From Bacillota bacterium (GTDB lineage: Bacteria > Bacillota > Clostridia > Christensenellales > Aristaeellaceae): a DNA stretch of 56,225 nucleotides. Under the pieces are notes generated by a model, which saw only the letters and a program-made list of their open reading frames with translations, made no database searches and had not been told where the DNA came from. Below are positions 23,607 through 34,555 of this stretch, one piece after another; position 1 is the first letter of the stretch, and the number at the start of each line of letters is the position of its first letter. The position numbers and the translations under genes were made by a program. The DNA is taken from NCBI GenBank assembly GCA_023398575.1, contig JAEWSC010000008.1, positions 1 to 56,225 of the forward strand, written 5' to 3'.

Positions 23607-24986
23607 TTATATCGTTTCCCCTGCTACATGCTTGTCCGCCACATTCACCTTCCAGCGGCCGGATGCAAAGAAGCCAAGGATAATCAAAAGTGCCACGAGG
23701 GAAGCGGCCGGTGCGCCCATGCCCAACCCGCCGATGCCAAGACCAAGCATCTTTCCGAAGAAATAGGACGCGGGAATCCTGGCAAGCAGGGAGGAAAGGG
23801 TACCTGTAATCAGGGAGAAGGTTGTATGTCCTGCGCCAATATACAAACCATTCAGGCAGAAAACAAAGGGCACAATCAGATAATCGAAGCTGAAGGTGCG
23901 CAGGTATGCCACGCCGGCCTCGATTGTTTTGGGGTTCGGATCAAATATGCTGATGATCGCTGCGGGAAACAGCTGCGCAACGGCAAAGGCCAGCAAGCAA
24001 AATCCAAGCGCGATGCCCATGCCATATTTGGCGCACTTTAGCGCCCGGTCCCATTTGTTAGCGCCTATGTTTTGGGCCGCCATGGTGGAAACCGCGGCAC
24101 TCATACCGATGGCCGGCAGTATGGCAAAGCTGTTGAATTTTCCGACAATACCAACAGCTGCCGTGGCCGTGGCATCGCTGCCACCAATCACATTGGCCAA
24201 GGATGTGATGAACAGGAAGGAGATGCCCACAATGGTATTTTGTATAGCGGCAGGCGTGCCGATCTTTAATATGGCTGCCAGCTGCTGCCGGTCGATTCGA
24301 AAGGATTTCAGCTTGAAGTCAAAAACAAAATCCTTCTTTTTTAGATATCGTACGCACAATAAAAGGGACAATGCCTGAGATATTACTGTAGCAATGGCGG
24401 CGCCCATGGCACCCATCTTTAAGGGCCAGACAAAAATAAGGTCCAGCACAACGTTGGTAACGCAGGCGATAGCAACAAAGTAGAGAGGGCGTTTACTGTC
24501 GCCCATACCGCGCAGGATGGCGCTTAGCGCGTTATAGCCGAAGATGAACACGATGCCAAGCACCGTTACAAACAGATAATCGCTAGCCTCTGAAAAGGCA
24601 ATGTCTGGGGTCCCCATCAACTTTAAAAGGTCATTTTTCAAAACAAGCATGCACAGCGTGATTACCGCCGCTGCAACGACCAGCCCAGTAAATAAGGTGG
24701 AGACTGTTTTTCTTAGTTTTTCCCGGTTGCCGCTACCCACGTATTGGGCGATTAATACCGTGCCGCCTGTACAAAGCCCCATGATCAGGTTAGTTAAAAT
24801 AAACGTCACCTGTCCGCCGATATTCACGCCAGCAATACTGGCCGTACCGCTGAACTTGCCGACGATCAGCATATCCGCCACATTGTACAGAGATTGAATG
24901 ATGTTTGATATTAGGAAAGGAACGGAAAACTGGAACAGACGCCGCAGTACGCTTCCTTCTGATAGATTGTTTTCAAAGCGGTTCAT
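23607..24986 (-). CDS. MATE family multidrug/Na+-driven efflux protein
   Basis: Protein of 459 residues with 12 membrane helices in two related halves. MATE features are clear: FSVPFLISNIIQSLYNVADMLIVG at the N-terminus, GTVLIAQYVGSGNREKLRKTV after helix 2 and the matching AAQNIGANKWDRALKCAKYG in the second half. Exports drugs or metabolites using an ion gradient. SD AAAGGATG. A 14-base inverted repeat overlaps its promoter, so it is probably repressor-controlled. Confidence 0.93.
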   Translation of the reverse strand: MNRFENNLSEGSVLRRLFQFSVPFLISNIIQSLYNVADMLIVGKFSGTASIAGVNIGGQVTFILTNLIMGLCTGGTVLIAQYVGSGNREKLRKTVSTLFTGLVVAAAVITLCMLVLKNDLLKLMGTPDIAFSEASDYLFVTVLGIVFIFGYNALSAILRGMGDSKRPLYFVAIACVTNVVLDLIFVWPLKMGAMGAAIATVISQALSLLLCVRYLKKKDFVFDFKLKSFRIDRQQLAAILKIGTPAAIQNTIVGISFLFITSLANVIGGSDATATAAVGIVGKFNSFAILPAIGMSAAVSTMAAQNIGANKWDRALKCAKYGMGIALGFCLLAFAVAQLFPAAIISIFDPNPKTIEAGVAYLRTFSFDYLIVPFVFCLNGLYIGAGHTTFSLITGTLSSLLARIPASYFFGKMLGLGIGGLGMGAPAASLVALLIILGFFASGRWKVNVADKHVAGETI

Positions 24987-25004
24987 ACATTCATCCTTTA
25001 TAAT

Positions 25005-25042
25005 AATGCGCTATGTCCATAGTTTTACGGACATAGCGCATT
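25005..25042 (-). promoter_or_regulatory. 14-bp perfect inverted repeat, candidate operator of the MATE gene
   Basis: AATGCGCTATGTCC (25005-25018) and GGACATAGCGCATT (25029-25042) are exact reverse complements with a 10-base spacer. The repeat covers the likely start point and touches the -10 of the MATE promoter, the classic place for a TetR- or MarR-type repressor. As RNA it could also form a hairpin before the SD. Confidence 0.6.
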
Positions 25043-25069
25043 GTAACAGAATTGTACGCAAGATGCAAA
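25040..25069 (-). promoter_or_regulatory. Probable MATE promoter
   Basis: On the minus strand TTTGCA (25069-25064), 18-base spacer, TACAAT (25045-25040). Confidence 0.45.
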
Positions 25070-25101
25070 GGATGATAAATTGTTGTCAAATGCAGAGGCG
25101 A

Positions 25102-25902
25102 TTATTCTTTAGCGGTGGCCCGTCGGACCAGCAGGAAGCTGAGAGGGGCAGTAACAGCCACTGTGATCACGCTAAACAGCATGGCCCGGTAAGGGTAAAG
25201 GGGAACTCCGCTTCCCATGTCAAAGAATTGCCGCATCACCCCGGCAAATAGTCCATTGCTGGCGTCTACAGTAATACCATAACCAAAGGCAAACGCCGCA
25301 ATGTTTAAAAAGAAGGCCGTAATGACGCCGTTTGTGTACAGGCTGTCAATCAAGGGGATAATGATAACAAACAGAACGGGAATGCCAACAGAGATTGTCA
25401 GCTTTAGGGCTTTATTGATTCGGTAATACAGACTGGTGATGAAAAAACCCAGCATGCCAGCGGACAAATAGGATAGAAATGTCCACAACAGTCCGTCGGC
25501 AATGGCCATGAAGCTGTTTTTATTTGCATACAGGCTGCCGAACCGGTCCATGTAAGCAGATTCATACTGCAAGAACAAGCCTTGGAACCAGCCAAAGGCG
25601 AGGTCAATTACCGTCATGGCTATACTTAACAATACAATGCCACATACAAAACCGGTATATAGCGTCTTTCTGGACAAACCATTTTGCAAAAATAATCTGA
25701 ACTGCGATTTGAATGCATTCAGCCCCACAACAAATAGAAAAATCGTAGCCGCTGGCCCCATGCCGCCTGTAGCATTGGTTTCATGCAACAGGGATACAAT
25801 AATGAGCTGAATGACAAACAACGCCAGTAATACACCATAGAAGATAATCACCGGCTTCATAAAGTCCTTTATATAAAACCGGATGGCAGGTTTCAGTTTC
25901 AT
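25102..25902 (-). CDS. ABC transporter membrane protein (YtrA-type operon)
   Basis: Protein of 266 residues with six hydrophobic segments and no recognisable cytoplasmic domain. It follows the ATPase gene by 13 bases and is the last gene of the GntR-ATPase-permease operon, so it should be the exporter membrane part. Substrate unknown; such operons often respond to cell-envelope stress. Confidence 0.75.
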   Translation of the reverse strand: MKLKPAIRFYIKDFMKPVIIFYGVLLALFVIQLIIVSLLHETNATGGMGPAATIFLFVVGLNAFKSQFRLFLQNGLSRKTLYTGFVCGIVLLSIAMTVIDLAFGWFQGLFLQYESAYMDRFGSLYANKNSFMAIADGLLWTFLSYLSAGMLGFFITSLYYRINKALKLTISVGIPVLFVIIIPLIDSLYTNGVITAFFLNIAAFAFGYGITVDASNGLFAGVMRQFFDMGSGVPLYPYRAMLFSVITVAVTAPLSFLLVRRATAKE

Positions 25903-25915
25903 TTTTATCTCCTCC

Positions 25916-26767
25916 TCACTCGTTGGTCAAGCGGATAAATAGCTTTTGCAAATCCATTTTACCTACCTGCAAATATTCGGGCAACTGCTCGCGTTCCGGC
26001 TTGCCAAGCACATACGCGGTTTTCAGGCCGCCCAAGGAATCCTGGCCCAAAATCTCCTTGCCAGATACATACTCATCCACTTTAGCGGCGGGGCCGGAAA
26101 TGGTGTAGCCCATGGATAAAAGTGTTTCGGTGGGCTGCTGGCGGATGATCTTGCCTTTTTTGATGATAACCACTTCCTCAATCAGCCCGGAAATTTCTTC
26201 AATCAAGTGGGTGGAGATCACAATGGTCCGGGGCCGCTGCGTATATGTCTCCAACAGAATCTTGTACATCAACTCCCGGTGATTGGCATCCAGCCCCAGC
26301 GCCGGTTCATCCAGCAGCACATAGGGAACCGATACGCTAAGCGCAGTGATCAATTTGAAGATGGAGCCATAGCCTGTGGACAGTTCCTTGATTTTCTTGC
26401 GGGGATTGAGCCCGAACTGGTCGCACAGCTCTGCTGCGTACTCACGAGAAAAGCCGCCATAAAAGGACTCCGTGCATTTGAAGGCGTCGGCTACCCGCAT
26501 ACTGTCGGGATAATAGCTCTTTTCGCTCATCATATACATCTTTTGCTGGGCTGCGTCGTTTTCCTGTGCAGTAATCCCATTTACCTGTACTTCGCCTTCA
26601 TCAGCAAAAATACGATTCGTTATAATGTTGAGCAGTGTTGATTTGCCCGCGCCGTTTCGGCCCAGCAAGCCGTAAATTTTGCCTTCCTCCAGGGTGAGGG
26701 AGACATTGTCAAGGGCGGTCAACTGCCCAAACTTTTTTGTAACGTTTTTAACCTCAAGGCCGTTCAT
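25916..26767 (-). CDS. ABC transporter ATP-binding protein (YtrB-like)
   Basis: Protein of 283 residues. Walker A GRNGAGKST near residues 37-45, Walker B YVLLDEPALGLDA, H-loop STHLIEE. The signature region LSTGYGSIFKL departs from the usual LSGGQ, as is common in YtrB-type ATPases. A C-terminal regulatory part of about 70 residues follows. Start at 26767 overlaps the end of the GntR gene by 14 bases. Confidence 0.9.
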   Translation of the reverse strand: MNGLEVKNVTKKFGQLTALDNVSLTLEEGKIYGLLGRNGAGKSTLLNIITNRIFADEGEVQVNGITAQENDAAQQKMYMMSEKSYYPDSMRVADAFKCTESFYGGFSREYAAELCDQFGLNPRKKIKELSTGYGSIFKLITALSVSVPYVLLDEPALGLDANHRELMYKILLETYTQRPRTIVISTHLIEEISGLIEEVVIIKKGKIIRQQPTETLLSMGYTISGPAAKVDEYVSGKEILGQDSLGGLKTAYVLGKPEREQLPEYLQVGKMDLQKLFIRLTNE

Positions 26768-27131
26768 TTTGAAAACCCCTTTCCATCCATCCCATAATTT
26801 CTTCCTTGGTGAGCCCAAGCTTCCTTGCTTCCGCTACCAGGCTCAGAATATACCTTTCAAAAAATTGCTGCTGCCTTTTTTCCCTTATGCTCTTAACCGC
26901 ACCTTCCTTGACAAACAACCCCAGTCCCCTCTTTTTGTACAGCAGGCCGTTTTCCACCAAAAGGTTCATTCCCTTAAGCACCGTAGCAGGATTGACCTGC
27001 ATGGATGCGGAAATCTCCGTGGTGGATGGTACCTGCGTCTCCTCAGGGAAAGCGCCGGTGAAGATGGCATCCTCCATCTCTGCAGTGATCTGCAGGTAGA
27101 TGGGCAGCTCGCTGGAAAAATCCAGTTTCAT
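26754..27131 (-). CDS. GntR family regulator, YtrA subfamily
   Basis: Protein of 125 residues: winged helix at 8-75 (PIYLQITAEMEDAIFTGAF, VPSTTEISASMQVNPATVLKGMNLLVENGLLYKKRGLGLFV) and a short two-helix tail typical of YtrA, too short to bind an effector. Such proteins repress their own ABC operon. The operator is probably the palindrome in the promoter. SD GGAGGTGG. Confidence 0.92.
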   Translation of the reverse strand: MKLDFSSELPIYLQITAEMEDAIFTGAFPEETQVPSTTEISASMQVNPATVLKGMNLLVENGLLYKKRGLGLFVKEGAVKSIREKRQQQFFERYILSLVAEARKLGLTKEEIMGWMERGFQNERP

Positions 27132-27156
27132 GTATCCACCTCCGTTGGCTAAGTGG

Positions 27157-27176
27157 TTAATTACTTGCGTAACTAA
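27157..27176 (-). promoter_or_regulatory. Candidate GntR operator
   Basis: TTAATTAC-N4-GTAACTAA, an imperfect palindrome directly after the -10 of the GntR promoter. The GTAA/TTAC half-site spacing suits a YtrA dimer. Confidence 0.5.
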
Positions 27177-27204
27177 GTATAAATTATTGTCAACAATATG
27201 TCAA
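27176..27204 (-). promoter_or_regulatory. Promoter of the GntR-ABC operon
   Basis: Minus strand TTGACA (27204-27199), 17-base spacer, TATACT (27181-27176). Confidence 0.7.
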
Positions 27205-27222
27205 TGTCCTTTTTCAAATTTT

Positions 27223-27251
27223 TTGAAACTTTTTCCCGACCATGCTACAAT
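27223..27251 (+). promoter_or_regulatory. Promoter of the DinB-DUF1697 genes
   Basis: TTGAAA (27223-27228), 17-base spacer, TACAAT (27246-27251), 35 bases before the start. Confidence 0.6.
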
Positions 27252-27285
27252 TGCACCATGAAAAGCACATAAGGAGTCGATCAAT

Positions 27286-27996
27286 ATGTTTCAGGTGGGC
27301 ACAGCGTGGAACCCCCTGCAGGCTAAGCTTCGGGATCTGCTGACAAAGGGAAGTGATTTTGAACAAGCAAGCGCACTTTTGCTGCACATGCACGCTATGC
27401 TACATGAAGGTTCAGTGTATGGACAAATTGAACCGACCCTGATGGATCAAGTGTGGGAAGACCTAACGCCAGAGGCGTTTGTCGCAATGCCCACTGCCGA
27501 TGATGTGACCATAGCCTGGAACATATGGCATATCACCCGCATTGAAGACCTGACAGCCAACCTGCTGATAGCGGGCGGCAGCCAGGTGCTGGACAGCAAA
27601 TGGCTCAAAAGGCTCCAAACCGGCGTTACTGATACTGGCAATGCCATGACGGATGAGAAGATTTTGTCTTTCAGCAAGGAAATTGATGCACAGGCTTTGC
27701 ATGAGTATAGAAATGAAGTGGGCAGGCGAACAAAAGGTATCCTTGAGCGCCTTACAGAGCATGATCTGAAAAGGAAATTCCCAAAGGATCAGGTAGACTG
27801 CATTTTTGCACAAGGCGGCGTAACAGAGCACCCTGATTCCATTTGGCTTTTGGATTTCTGGGGCAGAAAAAACGTTGCCGGCATCTTACTTATGCCCATC
27901 ACACGTCATCAAATGGGGCATTTGAACGACTGCCTGAAGCTCAAGAAAGCCTGCGCAGGGAGAGCACAGGCAAAACCCAAAAGGGAGGCGGAATGA
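27286..27996 (+). CDS. DinB superfamily protein
   Basis: Protein of 236 residues, helical, with the DinB metal-site pattern: His in LLHMHAML, WHITRIED near residue 85, and RHQMGHLNDCLKL near 208. DinB_2 proteins are four-helix bundles that hold a divalent metal and include thiol transferases; the activity here is unknown. SD AAGGAG. It overlaps the start of the next gene. Confidence 0.8.
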   Translation: MFQVGTAWNPLQAKLRDLLTKGSDFEQASALLLHMHAMLHEGSVYGQIEPTLMDQVWEDLTPEAFVAMPTADDVTIAWNIWHITRIEDLTANLLIAGGSQVLDSKWLKRLQTGVTDTGNAMTDEKILSFSKEIDAQALHEYRNEVGRRTKGILERLTEHDLKRKFPKDQVDCIFAQGGVTEHPDSIWLLDFWGRKNVAGILLMPITRHQMGHLNDCLKLKKACAGRAQAKPKREAE

Positions 27997-28562
27997 TGAG
28001 CGTATACGCAGCACTCCTTCGCGGCATCAATGTCGGCGGCAATCACAGGGTAAATATGGGTGAGCTGAAAAAGACAATGGAGGAGGCCGGCTACACAGAT
28101 GTTCAAACCTATATACAAAGCGGCAACGTGCTCTTTAAAAGTAATTTCCCGGAAGACGGACTTGCTGTGGCATTGGAAGAGCTTCTTGAAAAGCGGTTCG
28201 GATTCCCCATGCCAGTCATCCTCCGCACAGCTAGGCAGCTTCAAGAGATCCTTGATCATGTCCCGTATACAGCGGAAGAAATAGAGGCTGTACAAACAAA
28301 ATCCGGCGTGGAAAGCCTGCATATCATCCTTTTGAACACGCCGCCGACGGAAAAAGCGTTGGAGAAAGCAAAAGCGCTCCCCGAGTGCGAGGACCGCTTT
28401 AATGTGCGTGAGAGGGATATTTATCTTTTGCTGGAAAACGGCGTTCACCGCTCCAAAATGGCGGAGCGACTGTCAAAGATCAGTGAAGCGGCCACCATGC
28501 GCAACATCAATACCATGAAAATCCTGGCGCAGATGGCGAACGATCCAAAATGGCAAAAATAG
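27996..28562 (+). CDS. DUF1697 domain protein
   Basis: Protein of 188 residues. The N-terminus YAALLRGINVGGNHRVNMGE and the TYIQSGNVLFKS stretch are the hallmark of DUF1697, a widespread family of unknown function. Start at 27996 (or the adjacent ATG 27993) after GGGAGGCG, overlapping the DinB stop. These two genes are probably co-transcribed. Confidence 0.9.
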   Translation: MSVYAALLRGINVGGNHRVNMGELKKTMEEAGYTDVQTYIQSGNVLFKSNFPEDGLAVALEELLEKRFGFPMPVILRTARQLQEILDHVPYTAEEIEAVQTKSGVESLHIILLNTPPTEKALEKAKALPECEDRFNVRERDIYLLLENGVHRSKMAERLSKISEAATMRNINTMKILAQMANDPKWQK

Positions 28563-28565
28563 CTG

Positions 28566-29840
28566 TTACGTCGGAAGCAGGCAGGCCTCATCCACCAGAT
28601 GGAAAAATTCCTCGTAGGCATGGTAAGCCCGCCGCTGGCTTTCTTCCCGCACATGCTGGAATTGATCGTAATTATCAATCACCAGTTCTACGATTTCCGG
28701 GCTGATGGTGCCATTGTCTACCATGGTATTCAATGCTTTGACGGCTTGTTCCCTGGCCATGCCATCGCGGTATGTCCTTTTTTCCGTGATCGCCGTAAAG
28801 ATATCCGCCACCGCCATGATTCTGGCGCCATAGGGCAGGGCCTTTTCTTCCAGGTGAAACGGATAACCATTGCCGTTGAGCTTTTCGTGGTGAAAGGCTG
28901 CCCACTCCGCAATGCTTTCAAAACCAGGTACGCCAGAGAGCAGGCGGTAGGTATAAAAAGTATGAGCGCGAATGATTCTGTACTCCCTGGCATCCAATTG
29001 GCCTGGCTTTTCCAGTATCTCGTTATCAATGGTGATCTTGCCCAGGTCGTGGAGATAACCTGCGATCAATAGCATATCGCACTCCGTGGAGGACATGCCG
29101 CTCAGTTCCCCGAGCAGCCTTGCGGTGTGGGCGACACCGGCGGAATGGGTGGCCGTGAAGCGGCTACGAAAATCAATCACATGAGAAAAAATTTCAGAAA
29201 TTTGCAGCACCTGTTCAAGATCTGCTTCTAAGGCAAACAATGCTGCGTCTTTGCGCAAAAACCGCAAGGGATCTCTATCGTTGAGTTCCAGCCAGATATG
29301 CTCTTTCACAGCTAGATTCATGACCGCCTGAACAGCTTCCGGCAAAAACCGCGAGCCCTCGCCTTCGCGAACCATTTCCAAAACTTCGGGCAGCTGCAAC
29401 AGCGTATGCTTGCTGCCGGTAAATAGTACGCATACGCGGTCGGCCAGGTGCAATAGGTGACTGGTGAGGGGCACTGATTTTCCCTCATAATACTCCCCTT
29501 GCCCGTCATTCCAGGAAAGGTGATGATAGCGAATGATGTCGGCCAGCGGCGCAAAGGGAGGATACTTTGCCAGCAGTGCCGCGCCACGGAAGGCATGGCT
29601 GTTGATTTCCTCCAGCTCGTCACGAACCATGAACAGCCGCTCTTTCAATGATAGAGAACCGATATCATGCACGATGCCCGCCAATAAAAGATTCAAGGAT
29701 TCCTCGGCATTGAGCCCCATTTCTCTGCCCAGGTGATATGACAGGTACGCTACCTGTTGATGATGGTTAAACAGATCTGGCGCTACAAGGTCCATGGCGT
29801 TGGAAAGTGACAGCATCAGATCATACAGCTTGATTTTCAC
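28566..29840 (-). CDS. Tandem HD / HD-GYP domain protein, probable cyclic-di-GMP phosphodiesterase
   Basis: Protein of 424 residues with two HD domains. The first (about 15-190) has HHQQVAYLSYHLGREMGL and GIVHDIGSLS but lacks GYP. The second (about 215-400) is a full HD-GYP: HSAGVAHTARLLGE, YLHDLGKI, HHEKLNGNGYP and AVADIFTAITEKRTYR. HD-GYP enzymes cleave cyclic di-GMP or related dinucleotides. No sensor domain is evident, so the first HD domain may be regulatory. The SD before 29840 is weak (GGGGAT, long spacing). Confidence 0.88.
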   Translation of the reverse strand: MKIKLYDLMLSLSNAMDLVAPDLFNHHQQVAYLSYHLGREMGLNAEESLNLLLAGIVHDIGSLSLKERLFMVRDELEEINSHAFRGAALLAKYPPFAPLADIIRYHHLSWNDGQGEYYEGKSVPLTSHLLHLADRVCVLFTGSKHTLLQLPEVLEMVREGEGSRFLPEAVQAVMNLAVKEHIWLELNDRDPLRFLRKDAALFALEADLEQVLQISEIFSHVIDFRSRFTATHSAGVAHTARLLGELSGMSSTECDMLLIAGYLHDLGKITIDNEILEKPGQLDAREYRIIRAHTFYTYRLLSGVPGFESIAEWAAFHHEKLNGNGYPFHLEEKALPYGARIMAVADIFTAITEKRTYRDGMAREQAVKALNTMVDNGTISPEIVELVIDNYDQFQHVREESQRRAYHAYEEFFHLVDEACLLPT

Positions 29841-29923
29841 GGGCGGTATCCCCTATCTTCTCAATGGCAGCAGCCATATTGCCGGTATATGCATGCATAG
29901 GTAACAACATCCATTTTAGCAAA

Positions 29924-29952
29924 ATAACATCCTATCAACAAGCCCATGTCAA
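29924..29952 (-). promoter_or_regulatory. Probable promoter of the HD-GYP gene
   Basis: Minus strand TTGACA (29952-29947), 17-base spacer, TGTTAT (29929-29924). Confidence 0.45.
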
Positions 29953-30033
29953 AGAAATTCTGCATTTCTGCAACAAAATCACCCTTTTTCGACAAGATAT
30001 TGAAATGGCAGACCGGAACTGTTTAACACACCT

Positions 30034-30825
30034 TTAGCTGCTGGCGCTTTTGTACCGGGATAGACCGCATTTCCACAGCTTAAAAGCAAAAAGCGTAAAG
30101 ACTATAGCAACGGCGCAGCCCCATGCAAGGCCAAAGGGGGTCAGTGTTCCGGTCAGCATTTGGGTGGGCAGCGTAGCCAGCAAGCCGTAGGGCAGTACCA
30201 CCTGAAACAACACCTTCCACACACCTTCAAAAACCACGCCCGGCACCTTCATGCTCAGTTCCAACAAAGACTCTTCCAGTTGGTGTACCGTGGCCGCGGA
30301 CGTAAAAAAGAAGGGAACGGTGCGTAATAGCAGCATCAAGTCGTACCATAATAGCGTCATTAGCAGTACCAGAAGGAGATAGCCAATCACGGCGCCTAAG
30401 GCAGGCGGAGCGCTGAGAAGGGAAACCCCTCTGGCAAGAATGATCAGGCTCATGGCAATCAGCGGCAGGGAACCAGGATTTACGGACTCAAAGGACAGGC
30501 GTAAAAGCGGGCTTTTTGGCTTGGTAATATAGTGATCCAGCCCGCCGGTGCGTATTTTTTCCGGTATGGAGATCAGGCCGAAAAAGAAGCTGCTCATGTT
30601 CAGCGCGTTGATTAGGGAAAATGTGCCGACAAAGATAATCATCTCCCCCTTTTGCCAGCTGCCAATGGAATCAATTTGCCCGTAGAGTACATCAAAGAGC
30701 AATAGCTGTATGGCAAACATGCTGCCATCCACAAAGAATGCGCCGAAAAAAGACAGCCGGAAGACCATTAATTGGCTCATTCGCAGTTTAATCAGCGTTA
30801 AGATCAGCCGCATATTTCCTTTCAT
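30034..30825 (-). CDS. ABC-2 family exporter membrane protein (second permease)
   Basis: Protein of 263 residues with six membrane helices and the family segment KIRTGGLDHYITKPKSPLLRL, typical of the ABC-2 type (former DUF990) permeases that occur in pairs. Its start overlaps the stop of the first permease. Together with the ATPase it forms a heteromeric exporter of unknown substrate. Confidence 0.87.
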   Translation of the reverse strand: MKGNMRLILTLIKLRMSQLMVFRLSFFGAFFVDGSMFAIQLLLFDVLYGQIDSIGSWQKGEMIIFVGTFSLINALNMSSFFFGLISIPEKIRTGGLDHYITKPKSPLLRLSFESVNPGSLPLIAMSLIILARGVSLLSAPPALGAVIGYLLLVLLMTLLWYDLMLLLRTVPFFFTSAATVHQLEESLLELSMKVPGVVFEGVWKVLFQVVLPYGLLATLPTQMLTGTLTPFGLAWGCAVAIVFTLFAFKLWKCGLSRYKSASS

Positions 30826-31612
30826 ATACCCACCCCGTCATAACGGATGCGCAGATGTGCATACGTCCCTTTGTTCAAAAAGTAGAAAAGGATGATCCAT
30901 GCCGCCAGCACAATCATGCCGGTAATGGCCTCGCTGCCGCCTTGGCCGATAAGCAGCATGGCTGGGAGGTGAGCGGCGTGGTAAAAGGGTGTCAGTCGCA
31001 TCACCTGTAACACGCCATTTGGCATAAGGGTCAAAGGCACCAATGTACCGGAAAGGAATGCCAGTACATTGCTCTTGATCATCAAAAACATCCAGATATC
31101 CTGGTATTTAAACGTCATGATGCCCAGGTAGAAGTGCAGCTGAGATAAGAATACGCGGCCCAGCACAAGCAGCATAGCGGCCTGCGCCCAATTGATCAGG
31201 CGGAAAACAAAGCTGTGCTGCAGGGGAAACACCACCAGGCAAATAAGGCTTGCACCCAGGCTGAAAAAAACCGTATACGCTGCGCTGCCCAAGGATTGTG
31301 TAAACAGGTAGGATTGCACCTTCATAGGCAGCACCAGAAATTTGGAAAACGTACCGGCCCGTATTTGGGCGCTTAATTCTTCAGCGATGCGGCCTGTATT
31401 ATCCGCCTGGGCAAAAAAGGATTGAATCAGGTAATACAGGATCATGGTATCCAGGGTAAAACCCGCTACTTCTGTTCGGGTTTTGTAGATGGAGGACCAT
31501 AAAAGCCAGGCAAACAGCACACGCGCCACACCGCCTATCACCTGCATGAACATATCAAAGCGGTAGGCGGAGCGGGTTTTAAAGGCAATTTTAAACGCCT
31601 CCCAATACTTAC

Positions 31613-31616
<4 letters not shown>
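30822..31616 (-). CDS. ABC-2 family exporter membrane protein (first permease)
   Basis: Protein of 264 residues with six membrane helices. SKYWEAFKIAFKTRSAYRFDMF and LSAQIRAGTFSKFLVLPMKVQSYLF are typical of ABC-2 permeases and parallel the partner's GGLDHYITKPKSP segment. The ATG at 31616 overlaps the ATPase TGA by four bases; the open frame to 31793 is shadow. Confidence 0.88.
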
Positions 31617-32585
<969 letters not shown>

Positions 32586-32599
<14 letters not shown>

Positions 32600-34532
32600 G
32601 TTCGTTCTCCTTCTCATAGCGGATCATCATATCGGGCCGGTGGCCTTTCTCCATTTTGTGCCTTGCTTTTCTGTTTTCCACGCTGTCAAAAACAATGGAG
32701 AAATCGTAGTTGTCGGGATACATGCTTTCGGCAGCTACATGGCGCTTTAGCCGTTTGTGAGGGATGCGCTTTTTCACCCCTTTGACCTGCACGCCGACGA
32801 GGCCCTTTTCATCCGCAGGCGCATAGACAAGGCCGATTTCCCGCTCGGGATAGATGAACACGCTGTCTCCCAATTGAAACTGGGCAGCGCGGGTAGACAC
32901 AGGTTTGGGTGCCTGCTCCCGCTCAATGCGTATCTGCGGCTGAGCGGCTGTTTGAGCCGCAATGGGCGTATTGGATACGGCAACGGCAGCTGGATGTGTG
33001 CTTTCCTGCCTGCCGTAGGCAGCTTCTCTGGCCCTTGCAATCATTTCGCTTGAGAAGCCTAGGCGCTGGGCGATATACAAGGCACAGCTTTCTCCCGCTT
33101 CACCCATCTCCAGCCGGTACAGGGGCTGCAGGCTTTCCCTGTCAAAGGCCATTCTGGCGTTTTGAAGACCTGGGGCTTTGTAGGCGTATTCCTTGACTTC
33201 TGGGTAGTGGGTGGTGGCTACAAACAGGCAGCCTTTTTCCCGCAGTACATCCAAAATAGCAATGGCGATGCCCATGCCCTCCATGGGGTCGGTGCCGGAG
33301 CCCAACTCATCTAGCAGCACCAGGCTTTCGCTGCCGGCGTTTTTCAATATCTCCAGCACATTTGTCATGTGGGAGGAGAAGGTGGAAAGATTTTGCGATA
33401 TGCTTTGTCCATCGCCGATGTCGCAAAGCACATTGGCCATCATGCTAAGGCATGTGCCCTTATCCGCCGGCACATGCAGCCCGCTTTGGGCCATCATGGT
33501 TAACAGCCCAACGGTTTTGAGTGCCACGGTTTTTCCGCCGGTGTTGGGGCCGGTGATGACGATGCCCTTGATTTCCCCGCCCAGTTTGAAATGAAGCGGC
33601 ACACAGCGGTCTTTATCAAGCAAAGGGTGGCGGCCGTTTCTAATTTCGATACGTCGCTCCGTTGTGATTTCCGGTTCGATGCCATTCATGCCGGCGCTCA
33701 GCATGCCCTTTGCAAAGGCGAAGTCCAGGGTTTCAAAAGCCTCCCGGTTGCGCTCCAATGCGCTCAGGCAGGCTTCGGCCAAGGCCGTCAGGGTGTACAA
33801 CACCTTGCGGACTTCGTTTTCCTCTTGAATCATCAGCAGGTTCAATTCTTCCTGCAGCTTTGCAACAGATGCCGGTTCAATGAACACGGTACCACCGGAG
33901 GCAGACATATCCACCACTGTGCCGGCTACTTGCGCTTTGTATTCCCTTTTCACCGGCAGCGTCTGCCGTCCGCCCCGTATGGCCACAAAGCTGTCGGAGA
34001 AATAAGCCCGGTTGCTTTGCAAAAGGCTGTTAAGCTTTGTTTTGATTTGGGAGGATGTCTGTTCTGCCTTACGGCGCGCATCACGCAGCGCGGGGGAAGC
34101 ATTGCTGTCTACCGCATCACCCCGGATGCAGCGCTCTATTTCCCCTTCCAGTTCACTCATCTCCAGGAAGGACCGGCCGTAAAAGGCCAGTTCCGCGCCC
34201 AGGTATTCGCCGCGCTTTAAATAGGCCTTCATTCTGCGGCAGGAAGAAAGGAACTGGGCGATACCGATAAACTGCTCCGGAGTAAGCAGCGCGCCGGCCT
34301 TTAAAATCGGCAGTACCTTATCCAGAGATTCAGTGGTGCTGGTAGGCGGCGAGCCCAGCGCATCCAGCAGCTGCCGGGCCTCAGAGGTTGTACGCAGCCG
34401 GGCGTGGCATTCCTTTTCATGCAGCGAAGGGGTTAAGGAAAGAAATTTATCCTTTGCGCCTTGGGTGTTGGCCAGGCCGCAAAGCATGTTTTTGATTTTG
34501 TCAAACTCCAAAGTCATTTCCGTTGTGTTCAA
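32586..34532 (-). CDS. MutS2-like ATPase lacking the Smr domain
   Basis: Protein of 648 residues; full MutS2 is about 785. The MutS core and ATPase are intact: GIVITGPNTGGKTVALKTVGLL, SESLVLLDELGSGTDPMEG, TTHYPEVKEYAY. After the coiled region a KOW/SH3-like part follows (FQLGDSVFIYPEREIGLV, VKKRIPHKRLKRH), but instead of the Smr endonuclease domain there is a short charged tail (YPDNYDFSIVFDSVENRKAR). MutS2 in Bacillus acts on collided ribosomes and has been linked to recombination control; without Smr the activity here must differ. Preceded by a long structured leader. Confidence 0.88.
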
Positions 34533-34555
34533 GGGTCATTCCTCCAATCATCAAT

